A DNA stretch of 64,000 bases, taken from Marasmius tenuissimus (lineage: Eukaryota > Basidiomycota > Agaricomycetes > Agaricales > Marasmiaceae). The stretch is from contig JAQOTA010000058.1 of assembly GCA_029532415.1 (NCBI GenBank), positions 868,001-932,000 on the forward strand. Direction: 5' to 3'. The translations under genes were made by a program, and so were the position numbers. Positions 34,501 to 47,400 of the stretch are shown in pieces (the stretch's first letter is position 1; the number at the start of each line of letters is the position of its first letter). The notes under the pieces were generated by a model, which was given only the letters and a program-made list of their open reading frames with translations, ran no database searches and was not told the DNA's origin.

Positions 34501-35311
34501 GCAATGACTTCGTCCTGCGCGGAAGGTACGTGCAACGTGAAAAGAAGATATTTTTGCTTAATGCCCATCCTTACAGCCTTTACTACCTACTCTCGAGCTA
34601 AAAGGTTGCGGCTAGACGGCATGAATGCTATGGGTGGAAGCTTGCGTTCCGAATTCACCTCACTAAATCGTGGACTTAAATCCATGTCCGAGGACGTGCA
34701 AGGTCATGCTGAGCAAGTGACGTCGAGTGTACGCATCCTCATCATCTTCCTTGCTTGAAACTGACCCAATGATATAGGCTCAAGAACTCGAAAAGATGTC
34801 GGACTCGTATCGAAGCATAGCAAGCACAAATGTCCACTCGCTCAAGCAAGGGTGCTCTTCATTACAGCAGGAAGCTACCCAGCAAGACGTTAGCACAGGG
34901 AGTACACCTCGGAAGAGGAAATGGAGATATAAAGATAGTTGGGATTTGACGAACAGCCGGGATGACCTACTCAAAGAGTGGCGCTCGCGGGGGGCCTCCA
35001 CCATTGGAAGTGCGACCTTTTTGGCTGAGCATATGCCCCTACCGGACGAAGATGCGATCATGGATCAAGTGGATGAAGAAGAGGTTCCACCAACCCAGTC
35101 AACCAACGATGCGACACCAGAGCCCAGCCCTAGGGAGAATGCATTCCCCAGCTCATTACAGAATTCGACATCATCGACATCATCAACAAACCTTCCTGTG
35201 CAGCTGCCTACCGTGAAGGGGAAGTCAAAGTTGTCAAGTACCAGCCGGTATGCCCCCTTAGCGGATGCCCGGAATGTGTACACGACTCGGGCTTCTCGAC
35301 GTGCACGATAG
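31539..35311 (+). CDS. Kinesin-5 (BimC/Eg5 family) spindle motor
   Basis: A homotetrameric mitotic motor that slides antiparallel spindle microtubules apart. Exons 31539-32029, 32080-32724, 32781-33418, 33468-34336, 34393-34525, 34577-34728 and 34778-35311 give 1,153 residues. A basic Pro/Arg-rich N-terminal extension of about 65 residues precedes the motor ([56 protein letters not shown] with the short loop, [15 protein letters not shown]). The stalk is long coiled coil. The tail carries the BimC box, [17 protein letters not shown], whose Thr is the conserved CDK site. The C-terminus is Ser/Thr-rich and ends in basic residues. I start at the first ATG (31539), since nine upstream bases in the same frame use TTG. 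Confidence 0.95.
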
Positions 35312-35580
35312 ACGCCATTTTCACGCTTCATTTGCTTTCAGTGTCAAATTGATAGTCATTCCAGTTATTCCGCTGCATATGTACTTAACTTATTGTACAC
35401 ACCTACCACTGTAACACTAGATTATGATACCGTATTTCGCGCTGGCCACAAACTTATGTTCTATTGCCTTAATAGGAAATAGTGTACTTGTCATATTCGG
35501 TAATGACCACGCGTTCACCATCGCCAGCATTGCGCAGTGCCGCGCTGTTGAACCAACCCTTTCTTCGACTGTTTCTCACC

Positions 35581-36137
35581 ATGGCTGCAGGCCTCAAAAG
35601 TCGGTGCTCTCTCAAATAATGCTTAATTCTTGCCGACTAATGAACGTTTAGCTGTTATCCTTCTGTCTTTCGTACTGGCTGTTGGGTTTCTCCTCATCAT
35701 CCTGTCCTGCGCCCTTTGGCAGAATTGGTTACCACTTCTTGTTGGTGCGTCAAAACCAACCATTCTCCTTTGTGAAGCGTTGGCTGATACGCGTTTCTCT
35801 TTATAGCACTGACTTTTGTTATCGCCCCGCTTCCTAACGCCCTCTTCTCTCACTGTGGTGCCGACGATTTCTCCGGGGCATACGAATCAGCTGGTCCAGT
35901 GGATATCGGACGTTTCCTTACTTCCGTGATCGTTGTTACTGGATTCGCGTTCCCAGTTGTCCTGGCACATGCTGGCGTCATCCACACCACGGCTTGTGTT
36001 ATGTCTATCGTTGGTGGAGGGTGTGTAGCCATCAATCCTTCTAGCGCTCTCCAATGCTCACTTCCTTCAACAGTTTGGTATACGGGACAATCCTGGCTTA
36101 CACCGCAGCCTTCAGGCAAGAAGAAGAATACGAATAA
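35581..36137 (+). CDS. VPS55: VPS55, endosomal sorting membrane protein
   Basis: VPS55 works with VPS68 in late endosome-to-vacuole traffic; the mammalian relative is OB-RGRP/LEPROT. Exons 35581-35599, 35652-35744, 35807-36020 and 36074-36137 give 129 residues with four hydrophobic segments (LLSFVLAVGFLLIILSC, WLPLLVALTFVIAPLPNALF, FLTSVIVVTGFAFPVVLAHA, VYGTILAYTAAF). The PNALFSHC block and the acidic EEEYE end match the family. The gene is convergent with TRS120. Confidence 0.93.
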
Positions 36138-36248
36138 ATCCATTATACTGTAACTGTGGGGTGGCGAATGTCTGTAATCTATCCTCGGGCTTATTCTTCG
36201 ACATCTGAACCTGGTTTAAACTACCCGGACATCAACGCTATGTATCAC

Positions 36249-39200
36249 CTATTCTTCCCCATTGACTAAGCATGCAAGATGCGCTATTCCTTTCTCGTGC
36301 TCGTGGGGATCTCCAACGACCTTCACCGTCGCATTGATGTCAAAGCGACCGTGGCTGAGGAAACACACTGCAATGTCCATTTCTTGTGATTCATTGCAAT
36401 CCAACCGACCCACTGGAATGTCGTCCAGTACACCATCATGGATGACATATTCTGCCGGCTCCAGCCGTATGTCGAGGGTAAAGACGTGCGATGTCCCTAA
36501 TGAGAGTTAGAAAGACACTTGTGGGAGTACAGGACGAAACTCACGAGCCATATTCGTGATCTTCGTCCGAAGATGTAAGATGTGGTAGGGTGGGGGGTAG
36601 TACTTCCCATGTCTTTGTACGATTGAGGCAGCCGAGGTTTCGTCGTCATCCCGTCCGACGAGTGAGAGTCGCACCACTGTAGTCTCTGTCCGCAGCGTCT
36701 CCAACATGTTTAGAGTCAGGCGTTGTTGCCGCAGTGATAAATCTCCAAATCTATTCCCATGTGCCTGCGAAAAGTCAAAAACAGCTTCTGAGCCAGATCG
36801 ATCGACTTACCTCCTGCCATCCACACTGAAGGGATCTGAAGAGTTCTTCCCGGTACCAGAACAGCTCTCTCTGCATTTTTTGTTCACTCTCCGTCAACTT
36901 GGACTTGTCGACCACAAACTGGCGGTCCGACAAGGTAGGTATGGGCTGAGAGACGTGTTCTTCGGAAAGAATGAATTTTCTGATCGGGAGAAGGATCCTG
37001 AAAAGAGAAGGTCAGAAATCGTGAAGAAATAGGTTCAACTTCAACTGACCGTGATGTCAAACCGGGAGGGATGATCACAGATGAGCTCGCTTCAGGTGCG
37101 CCTATAAAGAACGCTACTCAGCAAATCATCCCTATGACGATAAGGTACTGACCTTCTTGCTTTCTCTCTACGGATACCTTAAATGGCGACCCGTATGCAT
37201 TTCTAACATCGAAAGCGAAGAGACACCAATCTCTCCCATCGTCAGGCCCGGATGTCGATGTACCTTCACCTTTATCATGGTCATTGCTGTGCTTTGGGAA
37301 ATAAGGCGGGAAAGGAAGGATGTCCATCCCGTGGCACTCTAGCATATGATAGACAGTGACCATGAGAGGGAAGGACAACTGGCGAGTGTGGAAAACATCG
37401 GGAGGGTTTTCGCTATCGCGGTGTATATACGAATACGAGGCATGTATTGTGCCCTCCGTGCTTGAAATGAAGTGAGCCCACAGTTTGCATACGAGTTTTC
37501 GTCACATACCAGCCGACCTTGCCATAGCAGGATATTGTTAATGTGGTTTTCCGATGAGGAAGAATCGTGATGGAGTCTTTCTTGTTCCAGGAGAAGACAG
37601 GTCGGTTGATCAAAGCGTACTCTGTTTCGTAGGTGTCGAATACCGACAAGTTTCCATCTGCTAGGGCTTGTTGAGCAGGAGCGATGGTTGAGTCGCTACA
37701 TACGAGGCGAATGAAATCAATAGGGAGAGGGGATATGTTCTCAAGTGTTATCTGTAGCGATGACCTAGGGTTGCATAGGCATAATTAGCAAGACACATAT
37801 CTGGAAGCAACGGCGCGTACATTTCACCGTCGTACAACATAAGGGCACCATGAGTGACGGACGTCCGACGTATCCGTAACAGTGGCTGCTCAGGAACAAC
37901 TTTACACTCTAGAAATCGCATCGGCTTTGGCTTGTCAGAGGCCCGCTTGGCAAGCTGTTGACTCTCTCGTTTGTTAGCCTTCTCCCAGGGAAGAGCTTCA
38001 AGCCCAAAGTATTTGGTTCGGCCAATCTCGGCCTGTAGCGAGCTTCTGGCTCGGGAAGACCGCTCCTCCTCATCAGCGGTCGCCAAAGGTAGAAGAATCT
38101 CCTTCAAGGTGCCGCCAGGCATCTGTACTATACAGCCTCGAATCACCAGATTCCCCGTTCGTTGCGGCTTTCCTTGAAGTACGATGGGGTGGTTGGAGCA
38201 GGCAGGTATTATGATGCCGACCGGCTCTGACAGGAACGGTACTCCCGAGGTACTGTAGATTTGGTCAGTTAAGTGTGGCTAGGCAAACGATTAGCAGCGC
38301 ACCTGAGTGAAACTCTTTGCAGCTCAAGGTCAAACGCATATGAGTTGTGAAGAATCACAACGAACTCGAGGTTTTCGTCTTTGATCACCAGTTGGTTGCC
38401 CTGCAAAGATGTGAGCAATGACTGGGGTCTAGGTCATCCGAGATACGCACCTGAGCAGTATTGACGCGCCTTGGATTATAGAGAAACGGATCAGTATTTC
38501 CAGACAGAAGGGTATTGGGGTCGGATGGCCGTGGCTGTAATGCAGTCATCGGTTTCTCGATAGGTAGTCGTATCAAGGGGAGCCTGCTAGTTCATGAGTC
38601 GACGGACCCATTGGCAACGATATCACATACGGTGCAAGCGTGATGCTAACTATGGGCCTTTCCGGCCAGAATTCGATCATCTTACTGGAACCTCTACGCT
38701 TGGCCGTCAACAGGGCACGGGCAGCGGTTACATACAAGTGGTGTTGGTCCCCAGGAGTGAGTATTTTAAGCCCCGTTAGCGATGAGAGGGCGTATTGGGC
38801 GACAGCAAGGAAATCTAGCATAGATGTTGAGTCGAACGTCAGAAAAGATAGCGCGGGTGCTCACCTGGTAAAGCCTCTGCCACCGCTATAGACTCTCTGA
38901 TCACCCCTACTTGAAGTTCTGGCCATCCAAATGTCTCCTGGTCATCTGCGGGATTCTCCATCGACGAAGTGACCATCGGATCCTGCGGATCAGCAACCTT
39001 CACGGCGTCTAAGTTCACACCAAGCACCCGGCAAACCCTCTTCAAAAGTTCCAGAATGCTTTGGTTCCCGTCAGAGCGCTCGCTCAAGCGTACACCGACG
39101 GCATTCGGAACTTGTAATGCAGGTGATATGCCTTGTATACCCAAGCCCATTCCATCGCTCATAGAGGGGTGACTTCCATCTTCTCGCCCACAAACGATAA

Positions 39201-40895
39201 GATCAAGCACACAGCCGAGTACTTCTCGCAAGATGTATGCTTCTTTCCTCTTATAACCGATGCAAGAATATATGCTGGCCATGACCTCCAGGATCGATAT
39301 CCGTTCCCTGGCACCAAGGTGAAGCAGCCAAGGCCCGTGAGCAGGCGAAAGAGCATTGCATATCGAGTTCCTTGACACCCCTGAGATGATGCTCAGACGC
39401 TCCAATTTAGACCAAGAGTTGCGCGTTTCTTGTGTGATAGTCGGAGGTAGATAGGGTGTAGGCCCAGACTGCAACATCGTCATAAAGGCCATTGGCCCCC
39501 ATCCTTTGGCAGACCAGATTGCGAAAAGAAGGTTCGAGTGCCGAAGAACGCAAGAGGAGTATATGTATGACAATAATGACATAGTTTGCTCGCTTTCCAC
39601 GGGTGACGGTTTGTAGTACAACGCAGCGGCTTGGAGCAACTTTTCAGCACATTCGTTCCATGGTTCCCGCGTAGTTGTGCTGGCTGAGGTTTGCTAAAGA
39701 TCTATTAGCCACGTTGTGGGTTCGAAAATTACCAAACTCACGAGCCCTTGTCCGGCGGCCCATGCATCGAGGACAGATATAGTTGCTAATCCTTCGAGAG
39801 CGGACGCTTGCCATATTGGATCGAGAGAAGGCTTGAATAATTGCAAGGCCTCGGTGTACCTATGACCACGGCGCTTAGTGGTGTGTCGGCGGCAGTCAAG
39901 CGACATACGTACCACATGTTGGCATCTTGCGTTCTGCCAGCCAACAAGAACAAGTCTGCCATGACTTTGTAAAGTCTCGCATCGGAAGAGGCCGCTCCGA
40001 TCACACTCAATCGTTTCTTCGTAGGCGCAACTCCGAGGGAGGAATTGCGCTTCATCTGAGGGGCGGATAGGGAAGCCACTTTTGAAATTTCTGGATGGCT
40101 GTTATGTGCAGGGATTGGGGGAAGGCGATCTCCGGTGCCATCCAAAGAGGGAGGCATTTCCGATAATGGAGGTAATGTAGGGAGTGTTGACGCATTGAGG
40201 TACTCATTCCCCAGTGGGTTTTCAAGTCGTTGGAACTTGAGGACGGCGTGAGTTTTGGACAAGTAGCAAAGACAAGAGTACACGCACCAGGACACTGAAT
40301 TCGCCCAGTATAGTCGAGCACAGATCTGCTAGGAGAGTCCCGATGTAAAGCTTGCGATTGCCCATCATACTCGGAAATATGACCAACCCCGCGATGCTCT
40401 CGCTCGTCGAGATGTCGGACGATCCATCACCTTCCTCAAACACGAAACAGTTCTTCGCCAGCGGATATAGCGCGCCTGCAGGGAGCATATCGAGTAGAAT
40501 GGAGTTGAATTGAGATGGCACAGAGGAGATACTGTCCGCATGAGAGCACGTTGCGATTCCAACGACAGCCAAAGGAAAGTGTGATGGTCGGATGAGAGAC
40601 AATGGGTAATGCGAAACTGGCGGCGGATGTGAAGGATAGCTCAGATGTAAATTTCCAGTCGAGAGAGGATTCGACGTGAACCGGGCTATAATTCATTTCG
40701 TGAGTGAGTAGAACCAGATATTCGACAAAACTGACCTCGTTCATCACTAGTAGCCTCTGGGATATCTCCCAGTCGGATCGAGTCGAAACTTCGTATTTCG
40801 GACGCATATTTCTCGAATAAATCAGGAGAAATAGGTCCCACTGGAACCAGTAGTATTCGAACTTGAGCTAGAGAAGCAAATACATGAGTGTCCAT
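36249..40895 (-). CDS. TRS120: TRS120, TRAPP-II complex subunit
   Basis: TRS120 (TRAPPC9 in animals) is a TRAPP-II subunit acting in late Golgi traffic as part of the Ypt31/Rab11 exchange factor. Fifteen exons give 1,315 residues: 40895-40736, 40685-40288, 40235-39913, 39859-39742, 39693-38865, 38814-38631, 38586-38451, 38400-38303, 38252-37821, 37764-37510, 37460-37153, 37101-37050, 36997-36811, 36764-36545, 36496-36249. Family marks are the N-terminal FASLAQVRILLVPVGPI and RLGDIP, then RPSHFPLAVVGIA, then the YTEALQLF repeat helix with WQASALEGLAT, the middle SVLDAWAA and the C-terminal Ig-like beta segments (PRRVNTAQ, QLVIKDENLEFVVILHNSYA, RQLSFPLMVTVYHMLE). A Ser/Pro-rich insert lies near residues 210-260. 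Intron 38587-38630 is only 44 nt and its acceptor could shift by 3 nt. Confidence 0.93.
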
Positions 40896-41019
40896 CGAAC
40901 GCCCATATGTTGCCCTGGTCGAGGGGTACTATGATGGGCGTCTAAGCGCCCACAGAAGCGCCGAAACGCCTTCCGTTGCTGGCACTGCAACTTCCACCTC
41001 AGCTTCCACGTCAAACATT
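40896..41019. promoter_or_regulatory. Divergent promoter, TRS120 / DPM2
   Basis: A 124-nt gap between the divergent start codons of TRS120 (40895) and DPM2 (41020). No recognised element. Confidence 0.35.
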
Positions 41020-41381
41020 ATGGTATGTTCAGCCATTTGCCTTTCAGTCTGGATCTCACTCTTCTTAGGGTACCAGCGATAAAATTCTTGGCGGTGCAAT
41101 GCTGCTTGCAGCAGCGGTGGTTTTTGTGTACTATACGACTTGGGCTATCCTTTTGGTGCGTCATACAGCATTCAAGTGGATGCGCAATGCTGACAGTATA
41201 CCAGCCTTTCTTCGACTCGTCAAGCCAAATTCACGATCTGTTTCCACCTCGGGAGTGGGCTGTACGACTACCTGCCTTTATACTCGTTGTGGGCATGTCG
41301 GGAATTGGATTTTTTGTAGGGTCGACCATCATGAAAGAGAAACGAAAACAAGCACAAAAAGTCAGGCTAAGGACTGCATAA
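41020..41381 (+). CDS. DPM2: DPM2, regulatory subunit of dolichol-phosphate mannose synthase
   Basis: DPM2 holds DPM1 and DPM3 at the ER membrane; Dol-P-Man feeds N-glycans, GPI anchors and O-mannosylation. Exons 41020-41022 (the ATG alone), 41069-41155 and 41205-41381 give 88 residues, the normal size. Two membrane spans are clear: KILGGAMLLAAAVVFVYYTT into WAILLPFFDSSSQIHDLF, and WAVRLPAFILVVGMSGIGFF, then a basic tail. PFFDSSSQIHDLFPPREWA aligns with the family's loop. A longer 5' reading in frame has no earlier ATG that would extend the conserved core. It matters to the GT15 genes upstream because both act in protein mannosylation, though they are far apart. Convergent with the large minus gene, 70 nt between stops. 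Confidence 0.92.
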
Positions 41382-41451
41382 ACCCTACTCTCACGATACC
41401 CTGTCATTACGCGTACAAACTGAAGATTAATCTCACTGCTGGTTCATATCT

Positions 41452-44400
41452 CTAAGTCCCTTGGAAATAATGTTCCTGTTTCACTCCACGACGCTCAGCA
41501 CCCCCCTTTGCAGCTTCTCTATTTCCCAAGAGGTCCAATTCCCGAAGTTTCTCGGTAGCGATTATATCTTTTGCGACTTGATCGATCACCCCCTCGCTCG
41601 TCAACGACGAGGGCGGCTCTTTCAACGCTCTTATCGCGCGCGAGAGCTAATGTTATGCGTCATTCAGTGTGTGTTCTTGTACCGGACGACATCGAGACCT
41701 ACCTTCCCAATCTGCGTGTCACCCCGGCCAAGAGATCTTAATCGTTCAAGCATTGCAATCTGGGAGGACGTGTGGAGTGCGACGGGGCTTCTTAGGTTTC
41801 TTAGGAACACAAACAAGTCTGCAACCGTCGACCACGTCAATAGAGCCAGCGTCTGAAATGATAGTGTCAGCGCGCCGATAGTCATGCAGGGTGTGCACTT
41901 GCCATAGGGAGCCCAGCTTGCACCTCGGTCTCGAAGGTCTGAACCAATGTTTCAAACGGTGGCCAAAGAGTGTCCCAGACTTTCAAAGCAACGTCGTTAC
42001 CCGCGCCCACTTTCGCAGACTTCCTTTGCGCGAGTATGAGCCAGATCTTGATCGCGATGTAAGCATGGTTGATATCCGCAATGGCAGAGTCGGTTATAGC
42101 TCCGGTAGGTTGAATATAGCTTCGCAGGGCTGCATGATGGGCCACCGACAAGGGCCCCAACTGCGAGAGTATTAGGTCTGCCCAATCATCCGAATCTTCC
42201 ATGAGAGCAGCGAGAACCAAGATACTCCATCCCCGAATGGCCATACTTTGCTTCCCGCATTTCTGCAAACGTACATTGTCAGCTGTTTTCGAAATAGGTT
42301 GAATGCGTTTGAACCTACCTCAGTCCCTTGCTCGCCCACTCTCACCATGGCAGCGGGATCGCGACTAGCTACTGTGAGGACCAGCTTTGCCACCGTAAGC
42401 GAGACCGTGAAATCTTTATTCGAGCGTCCATCCCCCCACGTCCACGGGAAGTTGAAAAGGAACTGAAGACCAGATCCAGCAAGTCCTTGGAACAAACCGT
42501 GGTAAGTTGTCATCAAGGGAAACCCCACGACCTGTGTCGTCATCAGGGTTTCTATGAGAGCCCCCGTGGTCGCAGAAGGAGTCGATGATTTGCGAAGCAG
42601 GTCGCTCGATATTTCGAACAGCGCCATAATGATGGGATTCGTGGCCTCCTGTCCAGACCTTCGAAATAAAGAGGACGTGACTTGGACAAGTCGCGAAACA
42701 GTCGCTACATCTATGGTCAATCTGATCAGTGTTGCTCTGAGAATTGTTTCCGTGTACACCAGCATTTCCTGGAAAGGCATTCAGTTACACAAAGAGGCAG
42801 ATGGCTGCGCCATAGTGCCTACCCGAGACTGTGCTTTATTGTGCTGCATTAAAACAGATGCAATGTTGAAAAGAGGCGCTGGGTTGACGGTATCTGTGTT
42901 CCACTCAGGAAATCGGCGGGCCAGAAGGGTTAAATGATGTCCGACAACTAAAGCCAGACTTTAGCGGATTAGGTGGAAAGCATGGAGATGGCACCGACGT
43001 ATCATGAGCTCCTTGCTGTAATTTTGATGGTGGACGACCTCCACATACGTCTGGAGATTGTTTAGCACATTCTGGAAACCATCCTGGTCGGTTTCGACAG
43101 CCCGCGGAAGAGAGTCTCGCAGGAGAGCCTCCCGCAGGCCTTCTGTGCCACGGTTCTCCTTTGCATTGGCGTCAAGGACTTGTTTGAGCACCGTGAAAAT
43201 GCTCCTGTCAAGTTTCCTCTATGCAGAACTTCAACGGGGAGAAAAACGATTAGGTTAATGGACACCTACTTTGAGGAGTCCGATAAATATGCCGTTGGCC
43301 GAGTATCTGGGAATGTCGGTCATAGAATTTGTGGACGATCTCACTGATAGTTCCTCGAATGTACTCACGTTTTCAGAGTGTACTCAAGGAATGACTTGGC
43401 TTGGTCAACAAAAGAGTCTTGCGTGGCATGGCTTTGAGAAACTACCAGTTTCGCCACTTGTTCGATCGAGTAGCTATGTCAAGTCAGAATTCGTTTGACC
43501 CTAAGCACAATGTGAGGACGCACTGAATCAGGGAGCGCATCGTTCCGTGAAACTTCTTGATATACGCCTGTGTGACGTACAACGCCAGTTGGCGGCATTC
43601 GAGGTTGATGTCCTCGAGCATGATGTCCATGATCATGGTAATTGCCTTTTTGAGAGCAGACTGCGTGGGCCGAATGTACATGTGCTCGAAATCGTGCTTG
43701 TAGATGATTACGCCGACACTCTCCAGCAAGCTCTTGACAGTCAAGATGGGCAGTGTCATTATCTCGCCCACAGATGTGAAGAGGGCGAGTAAAACGTCAA
43801 TGAATATGGATCCGATAAGGAGGGGAGTAGAATTCCTGCTGTCGCCTCGTGCAGGCCCTTCGAGTGTCGATAGAACTACAGGGTGGGGCGAATCCAGTAG
43901 TGACAGTAGTTGATTGATGCAAGGGAAGGCGTATCCGGGCACAGCAATGAGATCGGCGAAATGGACATAGAATGTCGGGCCATCTTGTGTGGGAACGATG
44001 CGGGCGTCAGCAAGCCCGAGCATCCGCGCAACATGAACTTTCATTTTGAGAAGTTCATTGAAATCGGCGATCAGTCCGCTGGCAGCCATATCCAAGCTGA
44101 GGAGCAGCGTGGACACCTATAACAGTATGTTGAGAAAGCTGCAAAGTGATTGTGAATCCTTCTTACTCGAAGGTTCGTCATTTCATTTTCCATATCTTCC
44201 GCAGAGTCCACGGAGCTAATATCATCTTCAGCACTCGCTAAACCGTACATAGACTGAGCAGGGTTAATGCGGCTTGCAAACGATGCTCAAGATCATGCTT
44301 ACCAAGTGAGAGGTCAGAGCCCCGTCCCTCTTGTTTCCACCTTCTTGTTGGTATTGATCTTCCGCAAGAATTTCGAGCATGGCGTGCCAGGAAACAACTA

Positions 44401-47400
44401 AGAGGCACAAAGATAAGCAGCGAGAGGCATTAGCTTGGTAGAGCTTACCGGCCCAGGATGGAAAATGGTGACGTAATTGTATGAGAAAGGTGGTTAGCCT
44501 TACTCGCTCCGCGATGGGTGAAGTTGCTAGAAGCTCTGTCCAACATAGAGAAATCTCGTCGAGATGACTCGGGAGCAGCGTAGAGCAGAGTGTCTCAACG
44601 GCTACGCGAATTTCTTGCTAAAATTGCGTCATCGGAGTGAGAGGGCAGACACTGGAGGGTAGGAACTGAGATCGACAATACCTTTTCATCGGCCCAAAGA
44701 GAGACGAAGAAGTAGTAGAACGCGTCGGTTATACTCGACCGCCATTGACGTCCCTCAACAGTCTGCGCTGGGCTAGTAATGTCTAAAATAAGGCGAAAAA
44801 CCTTAGTGACAGCTGAGAGTCTGATGGTAGTAAAAGAAGAATGAGATCGAGGAGGCGAGACCATGGTGAGGTGTTACTTACCGTAGCTCCCATTCTCCAT
44901 CCTGCTTGAAGGATCTTTCCAATATCTCTTTGAAGGGCTGAGTGTCGACGATGACGACCCGCAGCAGGAATCCAAATCTCAAGCCAAGGAGCTCTTGGCG
45001 CTGAACGCCATAAAACTGGAAAGCGCTACAACTGTAATGAGCGTGTTGATACAAGAAACATGCACGAGCGCTTGCAGACCTATTACATAGCATTTGTCCG
45101 TTGCGTAGAATGAAATTGTCTACCTCGTGAGTTTCCAGATATGGTGTACTCATCAAGAAACAATTTAGAAACTTTGCAATGATACAGGTGATATTGTCGT
45201 TGTTAACCGATAGATAGTCTTTGAGGACACGCATCAAAGAACTGTCCACCACAATAGGATCCACTATCGTGGAGGCGCGATGAGCGACCGCTCTCCTAGT
45301 CCCATGGTCAAACGCGTAGAAGAGAGTACGGGGATAAATAAGTACCTGGAAGTTAAACCTTTGATCTCGTCCTCAAGAACGAGATCATCCCCCAAGATTT
45401 TTTGACGATCGCAGCCATAGGCCAAAAGACATACGGCCAAGGACTGCCTTACTACTGTAAGACTGGAATAATATGAGTCAAATGAACGCGTAGATTTGGA
45501 AGGCGATACCTCTGTGCATCCTGTTTATCTGCGTGCAGATTCTCAATCAATAGACGATGTATACCTAAGTGTAGACTGGCGACCAATTTCTGCGTTTGCT
45601 CCCGGTTGGTGGGTCTCTGCCAAGTTGCCAGTAGAAGTACGTGAGTAAATTGAGAAGCTGCTTCGCTGGAGTTTGCCACTAAGCTCGATATTGAATCGAG
45701 GGTGTCAAACGGAACGGTAACTCCGGAAAGCGCGAATATTCGTAGCCACCGTAAGGCCGTTCGTAGACCCTCACCCGATCCACTGGCTGTCGACGCCACT
45801 AGATCCCAAGGGTTGAAGCTCAGTCCATCTGGTATCGCAGTCGTATTATCCAAGACGCTATATCGTTGTGAGGCGTCGGCTTCGCTTTGGAATACACGAG
45901 TCAATGATGACGAGGACTATCGGGAAATTAGACGCCGGAAAAAGCGTGGGAATTCCAAGCTCACCAGCAGTAGGTCGTAGGAAGTAACGATGGACAACCA
46001 CCGCACAAATATAGCTTCGGAAGCTGTGAACATTATCGAGTTCTGGGACAATCGTAACATGAGACGGAGTATTTTCTCGTGCTTCTCAGGATTGGGGATC
46101 TGTATACGCGTCAGTCTCCTTTCATGTAGGCAACAAGTCCCGCACACACTTCTTCAGCATCATGGAGAACATCCCAGGTGGTTTCGGAGACCGATGTATT
46201 CTCGACCACCTCGTTGCATATATCATATAGTATCATCGCATAGTTTTCCGGACTTTGGTCGTGCAAGGCTGCAAGCCACGGAATTGCATATCTATTCACG
46301 AGAGCCCGTCTTGAGGCGACGTAATCACCACCATTGTTGATCGAGCTCGAAGGTGCCTGCCTGGAGCTCTGAATAGGGGGCCACGGGGGCGGATCCCTGG
46401 CAGACCGTACTCCGGGAAGGGCTCGTTGTTTCGCAAGGTAATCCCGGAGAATAGTCGCGAGGTCTTCGTCCTGCGTCATATTAGTATATAAAGTGTTCCT
46501 GAGAGACCTAGAACTTACTTCGGCGAGAATCCACAAGAGAATGCTCCTTGTAAGCCTTCCCAAGGCATACTGGGAAGCTGACCCAGAAGGCCAGAGCCTC
46601 CTGCTCAACAAAAGCCACCCAATTTCGTTGACGAACAAATCCAAGTCCGAAAGACAGGCCTCGACAGCGGCGAAAAGAGTTTCGACATCTGAAGAAACGT
46701 CCAGACCGAGAGGCAACGGGAAAGTGCAATGGACATGTTTGTTGTCAGAATCGAATAACGTTGCCTCCGAATCGAGCCTTTCAATAAAGCCCATATGATG
46801 CAGGTGCGAAAGCATGAACTTGGCGGCGGAATCACACCGGAAGTGAAACTCGTAGCCGAGGCCATCTCTTAGATGCGACAGCGGTACTATCTCGAAGGGA
46901 TGTGAGGCATCGTCCTCTCGATTTTCCGCGCCGCCGGAATCCACGAACGAGGTCGAAATGGTCAAAAGTCCAGACCCATTGGAAGGAGGTTCTAGTGGCA
47001 TTTTGATAGCAGCGGATACAAAAACGAGATAGGACCAATCAAAAATGATGGAGTAATCCTTGTGTTGGGGAGAGTTATATTGGAAGAAATCCATTGTTCC
47101 AGGGGAAGGAGCTTGGGCCCCAGTAGACAAAATTTCTGTGCACCATGACAGAACGCGATGTAACTCGAATTCCCTGATACGGCGACCGTTTGACTGTGAC
47201 GAAGTACGCCCATCTATCAACAGTGTCCCGTAGGCGACCCCGTTCTCTAGCAATTGTACTTGGGTCCATAACGTGCCATATATGGTCGAGATATCCTCAT
47301 AGGTTTTGAGTCGAAGCGCGTCCTGATCGAGTGAGAGCAGGCTGCCATAGAATTTCATACATGTCTGCCGTAGGTTGGTGGATGAACAGTTAGGGGGTTC

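Noticed and set aside
43270..43306. Frameshift in the giant gene near residue 1800
   Set aside because: The apparent break is resolved by a 37-nt exon with good splice sites on both sides that keeps phase.
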